Assembly (NCBI RefSeq): GCF_014212125.1
Contig: NZ_JACJVP010000035.1
Coordinates: 1-60,370 of the forward strand
DNA: 60,370 nucleotides
Direction of reading: 5' to 3'
DNA from: Cohnella nanjingensis
Lineage (GTDB): Bacteria > Bacillota > Bacilli > Paenibacillales > Paenibacillaceae
A model generated the notes under the pieces. It did no database searches, was not told the origin of the DNA, and worked only from the letters and a program-made list of their open reading frames with translations. A program made the position numbers and the translations under genes. Within the stretch, counting starts at the first letter, position 1. Every line of letters begins with the position of its first letter. Below, piece by piece: positions 50,622-59,242 of the stretch.

Positions 50622-51884
50622 TCAGTGCGCGGTCCAGCTGGCCAGATAAGCCTTCTGTTCGTCGCTGAGTTTGTCGATCGTAATGCCGAGCGATTCGAGC
50701 TTCGTCCGCGCGACCTGCTCGTCGAGCTCGTAAGGCACGTTCACGACTCGCTTGCCGATCGCTTCGTAGTTCTCGTTGACGTAGCGGAGCGACAGCGCCT
50801 GGAGCGCGAACGTCATGTCCATGATCTCGGCCGGATGCCCGTCGCCCGCGGCGAGATTGACCAGACGGCCTTCCGCCAGCACATAGATACGGCGTCCGTC
50901 CTTCAGTTGGTACTCCTCAATGTTGCGGCGGACGACGCGCTTCGATACCGACAGCGCCGCGAGCTCCACCAGATTCACTTCGACGTCGAAGTGGCCTGCG
51001 TTGGACAAGATCGCGCCGTCCTTCATGTTCGCGATATGTTCGCCGCGGATGACGTCTTTGTTGCCCGTTACGGTGACGAAGAAGTCGCCGATCTTGGCCG
51101 CTTCGGCGATCGACAGCACGGTGAAGCCGTCCATATACGCCTCGACCGCTTTGATGGCGTCCACTTCCGTAACGACGACGTTGGCGCCTAGCCCTTTCGC
51201 CCGCATCGCCACGCCTTTGCCGCACCAGCCGTAGCCGTTGACGACGACCGTCTTGCCCGCCACGACGAGGTTCGTCGTCCGGTTGATGCCGTCCCATACC
51301 GATTGACCGGTGCCGTAACGGTTGTCGAACAGGTATTTGCAGAAGGCGTCGTTCACGGCGACCATCGGGAATTGCAGCGAGCCGTCCTTCTCCATCGCCT
51401 TCAGGCGCAGAATGCCCGTCGTCGTCTCCTCCGCCCCGCCGCGAACGTTCGCCAGCAGGTCCTTGCGTTCCGTATGCAGGATCGTGACCAGGTCGCCGCC
51501 GTCGTCGATGATCAGATCGGGCTTCGTCTCCAGCGCCTTGACCATAAGGTCGTGGTACTCCTGCGGGTCCGGATTGTACTTCGCGAAGACCGCGATGCCG
51601 TCAAGGGCGAGCGCCGCGCAGACGTCGTCTTGCGTGGACAGCGGATTGCTGCCGGTGATGGCGACTTCGGCGCCGCCGGCCTGCACGACCTTGGCCAGAT
51701 AGGCCGTCTTCGCTTCGAGGTGCAGCGAGATCGCCACCTTCAGCCCTTTGAACGGCTGGTCGCGCTCGAACTGCTCGCGTATGCGGTTCAGCACCGGCAT
51801 GTGCGCCTGCACCCAATCGATCTTCAGCCGGCCTTCCGGCGCGAGGGACGGATCCCGGATAATGCTGCTAAGCGTTGTTTTCAT
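50622..51884 (-). CDS. ahcY: Adenosylhomocysteinase
   Basis: A 420-residue NAD-dependent enzyme that splits S-adenosylhomocysteine into adenosine and homocysteine, clearing the by-product of methyl transfer. The NAD loop VVNGYGWCGKGVAMRAKG lies near residue 215; substrate residues are in NDAFCKYLFDNRYGTGQS and GNKDVI. The short form without the eukaryotic insert is seen in archaea and many Firmicutes. B. subtilis itself uses Pfs/LuxS instead, so this is a lineage difference. AGGAGG precedes the ATG at a rather long 13 bp; a TATAAT-like hexamer is at 51908-51913 but with no clear -35. Confidence 0.95.
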   Translation of the reverse strand: MKTTLSSIIRDPSLAPEGRLKIDWVQAHMPVLNRIREQFERDQPFKGLKVAISLHLEAKTAYLAKVVQAGGAEVAITGSNPLSTQDDVCAALALDGIAVFAKYNPDPQEYHDLMVKALETKPDLIIDDGGDLVTILHTERKDLLANVRGGAEETTTGILRLKAMEKDGSLQFPMVAVNDAFCKYLFDNRYGTGQSVWDGINRTTNLVVAGKTVVVNGYGWCGKGVAMRAKGLGANVVVTEVDAIKAVEAYMDGFTVLSIAEAAKIGDFFVTVTGNKDVIRGEHIANMKDGAILSNAGHFDVEVNLVELAALSVSKRVVRRNIEEYQLKDGRRIYVLAEGRLVNLAAGDGHPAEIMDMTFALQALSLRYVNENYEAIGKRVVNVPYELDEQVARTKLESLGITIDKLSDEQKAYLASWTAH

Positions 51885-51926
51885 CGTTTATGAACGACCT
51901 CCTGTTGATTATAGTATGTTGAAAGG

Positions 51927-53579
51927 CTACCCTTCGAGCAATCGATGTCCGCCCGTTACGTCGTAGTCGACTTCCCGGAGCGCGTCCAACCAGCCCGGTC
52001 CATAGCGATTCAGAAAATGAATGCCGCCCAGCACGCGCTCCTGCGGCTTGCCTTGCGGCCGGAGCGATCCCAGCATGCGGTCCCATTGACGCAAGGCGTC
52101 CTCATGGCGTTTCGCGAGCGCGCTCGCGGTCTGCTGCTCCAGGTACGCCATCTGCTCCAGAATCTTGTCGCGGTTGCGCTCGCCGAGCCGATCCAATCCG
52201 GGCTGGACGGCCGAGACCGTCTCCAGGATCGGCGCGTACAGCCGCTCGAACGCTTCGCGGGCGGAGGCGAACTTCGCTTCCAGATCCCAGCGGTCCTGGG
52301 CGGACAGCCATTCGGCCTTGCGCGCGTCCCCGCGCGCCATCAATTCCTCCGCCGTCATCCCGTACTTGGCGAGCAGCTTGCCGACGGCAGGCTCCAGGTA
52401 AGTGAACGACTGACGCGGGACGAGCAGCGGCATCTGCAGCCCGAGCAGGTCGAACGAGGGGCCGAGCACGCCCCAGTACGCGATTTCGGAAGGCCCGAGC
52501 ACCGTCGCCAGCACCGGCAGCAGGTATTCCTGCATGAGCGGGCGGGTCAGCGCGTTGTTGCTGAACGTCTCCGGCTTCTCCGCGGTCCATTGCAGCAGTT
52601 CGTCCCGGGTGAAGGCGACTTCGCCGCGGCGGTCCTGGAATCCGCCGTCGCGGCGGTACAGGAGCGTCCGGCCCCGCTCCAGGTGCAGGAACAGGTTCGC
52701 GATCTCCGGCGAAGATTCGGCCTGCAGCGGGTACCCGAGCGCCTTCACGCGCTCTTCGCCCTCGGCGATCGCCGCGCTGATGCCGTCGCTTCGCTCGATC
52801 ATCTCGCGGAACAGCGGGCGCTCCAGGCGGCGCAGCGCCGGATCGTCCGAATCGAGGAGGACGAGACCGTCCTTGCCGAACCAGTCCGACAGCAGCCGGG
52901 CGAACGCCAGCGTCAGCGACGGCGCGTCCGCGAGTTGGGCGGTGATTTGCCGGAGCAATTCCGGTTTAAATTCTGTATCGGGCAGGGCGCGCGCCAACGC
53001 GCCGACGGCGGACTCCCAATCCGCGGCCGAGAGCGGCGTGCGGCTGACCGCCTGGCGCGGGCCTTCCGGCCGGTTCAGGCGGATGCGGACGGATTCGCCG
53101 TCCGCTTCGCCGGCGAAGACGTGATTCGCTTCGACGTAGACATGGTTCGCCTCGTCGAAGTCGTGGTCCTCGCCCGCGATCCAGAAGACCGGCACGACCC
53201 GGCGGCCGAGCAGCCGCTCGGCATGCTTGGCCGATTGGATGACCGTCAGCGCCTTGTAGACGATGAGCAGCGCGCCGCCGAACAAGCCGGCCTGCTGTCC
53301 GCCGACGATGGCCAGCGTGTCCTCGCGCTCCAGATCCGCGATCGATTGCAAGACCCGCTCGTGCGGGGCCAACTGCGCCTGGTATTCCCTCAGCGCGGCG
53401 GCGAGCGACTTCCGGTCCGCCCGGCGATCCGCCAGCCGGTCGAGCGCTTCCGCCCGCTGAAGCCAGTCGGCGCGTTCGAATGGATGAGCGCCGAACAGCC
53501 GGCGGGTGCCGGCGTCGCCCAGCCTGTATTGTTCCGCCAAGGACGGGGCAGACAAGCCTTGGAGGGGATATACGTTCAT
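51927..53579 (-). CDS. bshC: Bacillithiol biosynthesis protein BshC (putative cysteine ligase)
   Basis: A 550-residue enzyme thought to add cysteine to GlcN-malate in the last step of bacillithiol synthesis. A nucleotide-binding fold of the Rossmann type contains VGGQQAGLFGG near residue 95 and VFWIAGEDHDFDEANH near residue 150. A coiled-coil segment lies in the C-terminal third (about 430-520). The N-terminus MNVYPLQ and the length agree with the family. BshA and BshB are not in this window. It has its own vegetative promoter. Confidence 0.96.
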   Translation of the reverse strand: MNVYPLQGLSAPSLAEQYRLGDAGTRRLFGAHPFERADWLQRAEALDRLADRRADRKSLAAALREYQAQLAPHERVLQSIADLEREDTLAIVGGQQAGLFGGALLIVYKALTVIQSAKHAERLLGRRVVPVFWIAGEDHDFDEANHVYVEANHVFAGEADGESVRIRLNRPEGPRQAVSRTPLSAADWESAVGALARALPDTEFKPELLRQITAQLADAPSLTLAFARLLSDWFGKDGLVLLDSDDPALRRLERPLFREMIERSDGISAAIAEGEERVKALGYPLQAESSPEIANLFLHLERGRTLLYRRDGGFQDRRGEVAFTRDELLQWTAEKPETFSNNALTRPLMQEYLLPVLATVLGPSEIAYWGVLGPSFDLLGLQMPLLVPRQSFTYLEPAVGKLLAKYGMTAEELMARGDARKAEWLSAQDRWDLEAKFASAREAFERLYAPILETVSAVQPGLDRLGERNRDKILEQMAYLEQQTASALAKRHEDALRQWDRMLGSLRPQGKPQERVLGGIHFLNRYGPGWLDALREVDYDVTGGHRLLEG

Positions 53580-53617
53580 TTAGAGGGTCCTCCCGTCAGA
53601 TTACCATGTCAAATCCG

Positions 53618-53647
53618 ATTGTACACGAGGCGGTCGGATGGCGTCAA
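53618..53647 (-). promoter_or_regulatory. sigma-A promoter of bshC
   Basis: TTGACG (53642-53647), 18-bp spacer, TACAAT (53618-53623). The predicted leader is about 30 nt. Confidence 0.8.
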
Positions 53648-53750
53648 AGCTCGTCTTGACGCGCCAGCGCCCGCCTCTCTCCCCGTCTTTTCGAATTACG
53701 GGACCATCCTTGGATTGGAGGAGATCGTACATGCCGGCGCGCCTTCATGC

Positions 53751-53800
53751 GGCAGGGGCTGTCCCGCAAGTCCGTACGGACTTGCGGGACAGCCCCTGCC
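53751..53800. repeat. Perfect 50-bp palindrome with no loop
   Basis: The two 25-bp arms (53751-53775 and 53776-53800) are exact reverse complements, beginning GGCAGGGGCTGTCCCGCAAG. Flanking bases do not pair and show no target duplication. No T run follows on either strand. It lies between the bshC promoter and the end of the DUF3397 gene, which is transcribed toward it. The GGGGCTGTCCC core resembles ends of some insertion sequences, as far as I recall. Confidence 0.95.
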
Positions 53801-53859
53801 ATCGATCCAGCTGGTCGTACCTAAGCGCTCTCGGCGCCCTCGCGCGCCGGCGATCGGGA

Positions 53860-54264
53860 TTAGACGGGTTCGCTGCCGAACATGCTCTTCACGAGTTCCA
53901 CGAGCATGAGCAGAATGTAGAGTACGCTCATCGCGAAGAAAGACAGCCGCCAGATCGCCCTGAACAGCCGCATGCCGTTCACCTTGCCGCGCATCCGGTA
54001 CTGCGCGTTGCCGATCAAGCCCGCGCCGAGCAGCATGAACAACAGGATCAGATACGGGCCGAAATGATTGCCCAGCAGCTTGTTGATCAGCGAGGCGACG
54101 ATGCCGATCAGGAATGCCGTCGTGATATCCATCGCGAGCCGGATGGCCCGCTGCCGATCCCCGCTGCGGACGGAAGCGACCCCGAACACGAGCAGGAAGG
54201 GCAGGACCGGTACGATGGCAAGAAAAGCGTATGCGGACACCAAAGCCTCCCACAATGAACCCAT
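53860..54264 (-). CDS. DUF3397 membrane protein
   Basis: A 134-residue protein with four membrane segments (about 5-28, 40-63, 70-88 and 105-125) and basic loops. It matches the DUF3397 group, found near bshC and panE in Paenibacillaceae and Bacillaceae; function is unknown. Its ATG abuts the panE stop codon (54265) without a gap, so the two genes are surely co-transcribed. Confidence 0.85.
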   Translation of the reverse strand: MGSLWEALVSAYAFLAIVPVLPFLLVFGVASVRSGDRQRAIRLAMDITTAFLIGIVASLINKLLGNHFGPYLILLFMLLGAGLIGNAQYRMRGKVNGMRLFRAIWRLSFFAMSVLYILLMLVELVKSMFGSEPV

Positions 54265-55239
54265 TCACACGTCTCCTCCGTCGCCGGGAATCGCCTCGAT
54301 GAGCGCCGTCAAGCCGCCGTTCCACGGAGCCGGCAAGCCCGCCTGCCGCGCCAGGCGCGAGACCGCTCCATTAATGGCGCCGATCTCCGTCGGGCGGCCG
54401 GCCTCCACGTCCTGCAGCATGGAGGAACGGTTGGCCGCCGTGCGCGCGCAGACGTCGAGCAGCTCGTCCCACAGCGCGGGGTCGTTCGGCAAGCCGTACT
54501 GCCGCAGGACGGGGACCGTCTCGTCGAACAACGTCCGCATCAGCCGCAGGCGGTCCCGCGTCGCCGTCAGCTGACCGTTCGGCACGCGCAGCAAGGCCGT
54601 CAACGGATTGATCACGGCGTTGCTCAGCAATTTCCGCAACATTCTCTCTGCCATATCATTCGACACAATCGCGGTAAATCCTGCCTCTTTCAGCACCTTT
54701 TCTACGATCTGTAGCTTTGCCGGGTCCGCGGGAACGGCGGCGTCGCGCGCCGTCCCGTCGAACAACGGCGCGTCCCCGAGCCAGGTGTTCCCGCTGCCCG
54801 TGTGGCGGACCGCGGCCGGCCCCGTACGGCGCGCCCCCTCGGTCGTCACGGCGGCCAGCAGATGCCGTCCGGGCAGCGCCGCCGCGAGCCGCTCCGTATG
54901 CCCCAAGCCGTTGCAGAACGCCGCGACCGCGGCGCCCGGCGGCACCGCGGCCCGGAGCGCGTCCAGGAACGCCTGCGACAGCGCCGTCTGCTTGACCGCC
55001 AGCAGGACGACGTGCGCCGGATCCCGTTCCGCCTGCGCCTGATCCAGCGTCATCGCCGTCACGGGCGCGATGCCGATCGTCTCGCCGGACGCTCCGCATA
55101 CCGCGACGCCCGACGCCGCCAACGCGCGCGCCTGCGCTTCGGCGCGCGTCCATACCGTCACCGGCTTGCCCGCCAGCGCGATCCTGCCCGCCAGCAGCAG
55201 ACCGATCGAGCCCCCGCCCGCAACCGCGATTTTCGTCAT
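54265..55239 (-). CDS. panE: 2-dehydropantoate 2-reductase
   Basis: A 324-residue NADPH-dependent reductase that makes pantoate for coenzyme A. The Rossmann motif is VAGGGSIGLLLAGR at the N-terminus, and the helical C-terminal domain holds KLLSNAVINPLTALLRVPNG, split near residue 205. ApbA/PanE paralogues are common, so another ketoacid substrate is possible. The synteny panE-bshC is shared with Bacillus, where the gene is ylbQ. It follows rsfA after a terminator. Confidence 0.9.
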   Translation of the reverse strand: MTKIAVAGGGSIGLLLAGRIALAGKPVTVWTRAEAQARALAASGVAVCGASGETIGIAPVTAMTLDQAQAERDPAHVVLLAVKQTALSQAFLDALRAAVPPGAAVAAFCNGLGHTERLAAALPGRHLLAAVTTEGARRTGPAAVRHTGSGNTWLGDAPLFDGTARDAAVPADPAKLQIVEKVLKEAGFTAIVSNDMAERMLRKLLSNAVINPLTALLRVPNGQLTATRDRLRLMRTLFDETVPVLRQYGLPNDPALWDELLDVCARTAANRSSMLQDVEAGRPTEIGAINGAVSRLARQAGLPAPWNGGLTALIEAIPGDGGDV

Positions 55240-55295
55240 TCGAAGCGCTCCCCCATGCTTGACGTGATTGCATTTATCATAGCGGTCCTCTCAAA

Positions 55296-55334
55296 CGAAA
55301 GCCACCCTCTTTCGCGGCGTTCGCGAAGGGGTGG
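55296..55334 (-). terminator. rsfA terminator
   Basis: Minus strand: stem GCCACCC/GGGTGGC with inner CTTCGCG/CGCGAAAG, followed by the weak TTTCGTTT. It begins about 25 bp after the rsfA stop codon. Confidence 0.75.
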
Positions 55335-55359
55335 CCCGGTCAGGCGGTCGGCCGCCTAG

Positions 55360-56010
55360 CTATTCGATGCGCTCCAGGTTGCCGTTGGCATCCATCTTGA
55401 AGCGGGTCTTCTCGTCTTCCGTCTCCTCCGAGAGGAAGGCGAGCCTGCGCGCGCGGTCCATGATCCGGATCAGCGCCTTGTAGTCGTCGTTGACGACCTG
55501 GTAGTCCGTTTGCACTTCGTTCACTTCTTTGGAGAGCTTGTCGTTCGATTGACGCAGGTTGAGGAGCTGCTCCTCTTTGTCTTTCAATTCTTTGTCGAGC
55601 GTTCGCACCTGACGGGTCAGATCCTGAACCGTATTCTTCCATTGCCGCAAATATCGGATAACCGCCTCCATAGATAAGGAGTCCGCAGAAAGCAGTTCGG
55701 TTTTCGCAGATTCGGGCTCTTCTCCCGGCACCGGCAGCCGTTCCGGCTGCGACATTCCGGAGATGCCTTGCTTCTTCAAATAATTTCTCTTTTGCCTTTG
55801 CTGCTTGGCGATGGAGATCGCCTCGTCGTAGCGCTTGCGGACGCAGCTGTTCCAGCGGAACCCGCAAGCCGCGGACGTGCGGGCAATCCGTTGCCCGACT
55901 TCTTCGAAAGCAGCAAGTTGCGTGCTTCCTTCTCTAATGTGGCGCAGTGTGACTTCCGCGAGGATCAGGTCGTCATCCGCACTCCATGCGTCTTGTCTTA
56001 CAGCCGCCAT
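55360..56010 (-). CDS. rsfA: RsfA-family prespore transcriptional regulator
   Basis: A 216-residue protein. The N-terminal 65 residues form a Myb/SANT-like DNA-binding domain (WSADDDLILAEVTLRHI, then FRWNSCVRKRY). A basic linker (QQRQKRNYLKKQG) and a coiled coil at about 115-180 follow. In B. subtilis RsfA adjusts sigma-F dependent genes in the forespore, and a paralogue, YlbO, lies in this same neighbourhood. GGAGGG lies about 11 bp before the ATG. I found no clear sigma-F promoter upstream. Confidence 0.88.
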   Translation of the reverse strand: MAAVRQDAWSADDDLILAEVTLRHIREGSTQLAAFEEVGQRIARTSAACGFRWNSCVRKRYDEAISIAKQQRQKRNYLKKQGISGMSQPERLPVPGEEPESAKTELLSADSLSMEAVIRYLRQWKNTVQDLTRQVRTLDKELKDKEEQLLNLRQSNDKLSKEVNEVQTDYQVVNDDYKALIRIMDRARRLAFLSEETEDEKTRFKMDANGNLERIE

Positions 56011-56363
56011 GGGGTTTGTTCCCTCCTTGTCTACGCATAGGTTTCATGATCTTCTTCATTCATCTTTATGCCCATGGTAGAATTCATAGAATCTATCGGA
56101 TACTTCTAGGTATATCCATTTTTTCGAACGGTATACCTTCGGGTCCCAAGGGTTTCCGTCCCGCCGCCGGCCGGCCGGAGACGGCATGTATAAGGACGGG
56201 GAGTCGGTGGAACCATGGAAGCGACCCGCCAAATACCGGCAGAAGCCTTCCGAACCGCCGTGCGCGCGCGTTTGGCGGGCGTCGGATTCGGGGAATGATC
56301 GGAGTATACGCGGGCCGCGCCGAGGCTTGGACGAAAAGTTTGCCATTTCGTCACTTCTTCAGG
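56011..56363. other. Intergenic region between divergent rsfA and DUF2626 genes
   Basis: No gene is called here. An open frame of 96 codons on the minus strand (56056-56346) lacks a ribosome-binding site and has the composition of chance GC-rich sequence. AT-rich tracts at about 56040-56130 may hold the rsfA promoter, but no hexamer pair is convincing. Confidence 0.5.
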
Positions 56364-56393
56364 TTTACACTCGATTGGCTATAAAGGTATAAT
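56364..56393 (+). promoter_or_regulatory. sigma-A promoter of the DUF2626 gene
   Basis: TTTACA (56364-56369), 18-bp spacer, perfect TATAAT (56388-56393). It predicts a leader of about 40 nt. Confidence 0.85.
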
Positions 56394-56439
56394 ATGCTGT
56401 AGAAATTCGTGAGGACGTTGTGCAGAGGGGGGATCAAAC

Positions 56440-56676
56440 GTGGCACGCATGTTCCGGGTGCTGGGCTTCTGGACGCTGGCGATCGCGCTGATGTCGTTCG
56501 CAGGCGATATGTACGAGATGTCGCTTCTATTCTTCATCCAGACGGCCGCTTTCTTCTTGCTTGGTTATCTGAAATTCACCGAACGCACCTATATCTTCAT
56601 GTTCTGGGGATACATGGTCATCGCGTTCTTGGGATTCACCTACTGGTCCGTATTCGAGATGAGCTTGCCTTACTAA
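56440..56676 (+). CDS. DUF2626 membrane protein
   Basis: A 78-residue, strongly hydrophobic protein with two or three membrane segments and few charges; it begins MARMFRVLGFWT, characteristic of DUF2626 (YqgY of Bacillus). Function is unknown. The start is GTG at 56440 with AGGGGGG 7 bp upstream. It is a single-gene unit with its own promoter and a strong terminator. Confidence 0.88.
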   Translation: MARMFRVLGFWTLAIALMSFAGDMYEMSLLFFIQTAAFFLLGYLKFTERTYIFMFWGYMVIAFLGFTYWSVFEMSLPY

Positions 56677-56726
56677 GGGCCATCCGACGGGACGGGGCGA
56701 ACCTTTTTCCTTTACACAAACGAGAG

Positions 56727-56764
56727 CAACAAGGCCGGAGCGCGAACGCTCCGGCCTTGTTTAG
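56727..56764 (+). terminator. Terminator of the DUF2626 gene
   Basis: Plus strand: a 14-bp perfect stem ACAAGGCCGGAGCG/CGCTCCGGCCTTGT with a 4-base loop, then TTT. The stem is symmetric enough to stop transcripts from the opposite strand as well. Confidence 0.88.
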
Positions 56765-56863
56765 TCATACAGAATGTTAAGTTTTCACGCCTATCCGTCT
56801 CTGTATGACCTCCGATAAATACGTGTCACCGTCTAGGAAGACGGCAAAACCGTTTTTACTTGG
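56765..56863 (-). repeat. Third copy of the dispersed repeat, overlapping the end of midA
   Basis: A 99-bp copy in reverse orientation of the element at 23501-23704. It shares the CCAAGTAAAAACGG start, the CGTCTTC block, GGTCATAC, GGATAGGCGTGAAA and the TGTATGA end, with about 20 differences. The plus strand of its right end reads ACGG-CAAAA-CCGT then T5, a terminator facing the DUF2626 transcript. The first 31 bp lie inside the midA coding region. Confidence 0.9.
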
Positions 56864-58023
56864 CTTTTGGCGAAGATCTGGACCTTGAATAGCTCGCTCA
56901 TGCCGTCGGTCAGGAGCAGCTGCCGGACCGCCCGGTTGCGCCGGGCTGCCGGACCGAACGGGTCGGCGTCCCCCGGCGGGGACAAACGGGAGAGGATGCC
57001 GGCGGAGACGAGGAATTCCTTCTGCGTCTGGTAGGCCACCTCGACCCAGCCCGCCTCCAGCGCGGCGCGCCGGATCGAGGTGAAGTTGACGTGCGCCGTC
57101 AGATCCTGCCCGCCCGGTAGCGCGTAGGGGTCCGTATGCGCGACATGACGGGAGTAGCAGAGCAGCGTCCCGTCCATCCGGTGCGGTGCGGTCAGCTCCT
57201 CCGAGGCGTCGCCGTAGTCGAGGAAGACGAGCAGCGCTTCGCCGAACTGCCCGCTCCGCGCCTTCAGCCAGGCGCCCGCATCGAGATGCAGCTCCGCGGT
57301 CTGCCCCTCCCGCAGCCGGATCCCGTCCCGCTCCATCCACGCGGCGAGCTGCGGATCGCTCGGCTCCGTCCGGCAGGGGACGGGGCAGCCGCGCGCCGCG
57401 TCCCAGGCTACGCCCCACTCCCACAAGCGTCCGCCCCGCCGAACGACGCGGTGCACCGGCATCGCGTCCAGCAGCTCGTTGCCGACCAGAATCGCCGGGC
57501 GATCCCGCCAATCGCAAGCCTCGGCTTCGGCATCGGTCAGGATGCGTGCCGCCCCGGACGCGGCGTCTTCGGCGAGTGTCTCGCGCGCGAGGCGGAGGTG
57601 GCCTGGGTTGCCGTCCGCCAGCGTCAGGACGAAGCGGGACGGCGTCATCTCCCGCTCCCTCCACCTGCGCAGCATTTGCAGGGAGAGCCTGCCCGTTCCG
57701 CCGCCCCAGTCGATGACCTCGACGGGGCCCGCCGTCCCGAACCGCTCGTCCGCAAGCTGCGCGAACCGGTCGGCCAGCAATTCGCCCATGAGGTCGCCGA
57801 CGTAGGCGCTCGTATAGAAGTCGCCCTCCCGTCCCGTGCGGACGGCGTCGCCGCGGTAGTAGCCGAACCTCGGCTCGTACAGGCAATAAGCCATATAATC
57901 GCGGAAGGTGATGCAGCGGCAAGGCGAACCGCCCTCGTCGCAGCCCCCGCGAGGGCTGCGCGCGATGGCGTCCGCGAGCATGTCCGGCAGCGAAGCCGGC
58001 CGATCGGGATGCGCGCCGTCCAT
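56833..58023 (-). CDS. MidA-family SAM-dependent methyltransferase
   Basis: A 396-residue class I methyltransferase of the MidA/NDUFAF7 group (formerly DUF185). The N-terminus has ITFRDYMAYCLYEPRFGYY; the SAM loop EVIDWGGGTGRLS is at about 102-114; VGNELLDAMPVHRVV follows the family pattern. Mitochondrial relatives methylate an arginine of complex I; the bacterial substrate is unknown. ATG at 58023 has AGGAGG 6 bp before it. The last nine codons and the TAG stop come from the dispersed repeat, so the native C-terminus seems to have been replaced. Confidence 0.9.
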   Translation of the reverse strand: MDGAHPDRPASLPDMLADAIARSPRGGCDEGGSPCRCITFRDYMAYCLYEPRFGYYRGDAVRTGREGDFYTSAYVGDLMGELLADRFAQLADERFGTAGPVEVIDWGGGTGRLSLQMLRRWREREMTPSRFVLTLADGNPGHLRLARETLAEDAASGAARILTDAEAEACDWRDRPAILVGNELLDAMPVHRVVRRGGRLWEWGVAWDAARGCPVPCRTEPSDPQLAAWMERDGIRLREGQTAELHLDAGAWLKARSGQFGEALLVFLDYGDASEELTAPHRMDGTLLCYSRHVAHTDPYALPGGQDLTAHVNFTSIRRAALEAGWVEVAYQTQKEFLVSAGILSRLSPPGDADPFGPAARRNRAVRQLLLTDGMSELFKVQIFAKSQVKTVLPSS

Positions 58024-58156
58024 CCGGCGCCTCCTTTCTCTCCTCTAGATGAGGATCCTAATATATAATAGAGCGATGGCGGGTCATAAAGCAGTCTTCC
58101 CGCCGCATATGCTGGACTACCGCAACGCCCGTCCATACCGGAGGAAGGAGGCCCCG

Positions 58157-59242
58157 ATGCGCCGCTGGTTATGGCTCGGCCTGACCGTACTGATCGTTTA
58201 TCTGCTGCTTCCGAGCGCCGGAGCGCCGATGCCCGTCTATGCCGAGCCGATGACGGAAGAAACGAGACAATTGCTGGAGAAAGGGCTCACCGTCGTGGAG
58301 ATCGACCGGGAGATCGAGCGGATCGGCGCGCTGCGCGCCGACGCGCAGCAGGCGATCGCCAAGAACGAGAACCGCATCGCCGAACAGGCGATCGCCATCG
58401 CCGCCCAACGCGAGAAAGCCGGCCGGGTGCTCCGCTCCTACTACATGGGACAAAAAGAAGCCATGTGGGGCGCGCTGCTGAACTTCCACTCCCTGCCCGA
58501 GCTGCTGCGGACCTGGGAGCTGATGGACCTGATGTTCCAGGCCGACCACGACACGCTGGACCGTTACAGCCAGGAATACGCCCGCCTGCGCGACAACCGC
58601 ACGAAGCTCGACCGCGACAGGGCCGACCTCGCCCGGGTGGAGAACGATCTTCGCGCGCAGCGCGAACGCGTCGCGGCCCTCCAGCGGGAAGTCGAACAGG
58701 CGATTGCCCATAGCAGCAACCCCGAGCTGCTCCGCAAGCAAATGGAAGAGATGCAGCGTTATTGGCAAAGCGTCGGCCTCTATGAGGTCAAGCAGCACTT
58801 CTCCGCGCTCGCCAAAACGATGAACAAGCTGCCCGACTGGATCAAGGATCATCCCGAGTCGCTCGTGACGAGCGGCTTGAAGACGACGCTTACGATCACG
58901 GACGAACAGCTGAACGCGTTCCTCCAGTCGCAGGACGATATGCTGAAGCAGTTCACGATCGCCTTTGCCCCCGGGAAGCTCACGCTCGAAGGGAACAACG
59001 GCAATCTGCAAGTGAAAATCGAAGGCCATTATACGGTGGAGAACGAACCGAAAAACGCCATTCTCTTCCATATGGATCAATTGATCTTCAACGGCTTGAC
59101 CCTGCCGGACGCCACGCGCGACGATCTCGTCCGGGAGTTCGATCTCGGCTTCTATCCGCAAGATCTTATTAAGTTCGTCAAAGCGGACAGCGTCAGCCTG
59201 GAGGAAGGCCGGTTAGTCGTCGGACTTAAACTCGGCAAATGA
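58157..59242 (+). CDS. Exported coiled-coil protein of unknown function
   Basis: A 361-residue protein. A basic N-terminus and hydrophobic segment (about 3-25, ending near APMPVYAEP) look like a signal peptide. A long coiled coil follows (about 35-190), similar in style to the N-terminal regions of PcsB/CwlO hydrolases, but there is no catalytic domain. The C-terminal 150 residues form a globular part with alternating beta strands (LTLEGNNGNLQVKIEGHY). GGAAGGAGG lies 5 bp before the ATG; a longer frame from 58049 lacks support. It is divergent from midA and overlaps the next gene's 3' end by 30 bp. Confidence 0.8.
   Translation: MRRWLWLGLTVLIVYLLLPSAGAPMPVYAEPMTEETRQLLEKGLTVVEIDREIERIGALRADAQQAIAKNENRIAEQAIAIAAQREKAGRVLRSYYMGQKEAMWGALLNFHSLPELLRTWELMDLMFQADHDTLDRYSQEYARLRDNRTKLDRDRADLARVENDLRAQRERVAALQREVEQAIAHSSNPELLRKQMEEMQRYWQSVGLYEVKQHFSALAKTMNKLPDWIKDHPESLVTSGLKTTLTITDEQLNAFLQSQDDMLKQFTIAFAPGKLTLEGNNGNLQVKIEGHYTVENEPKNAILFHMDQLIFNGLTLPDATRDDLVREFDLGFYPQDLIKFVKADSVSLEEGRLVVGLKLGK

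Noticed and set aside
56056..56346. A 96-codon minus-strand frame upstream of rsfA
   Set aside because: No ribosome-binding site, Arg/Ser/Pro-rich chance composition in its first half, and it occupies the space where the rsfA promoter should be. The AT-richer last 30 codons leave slight doubt.
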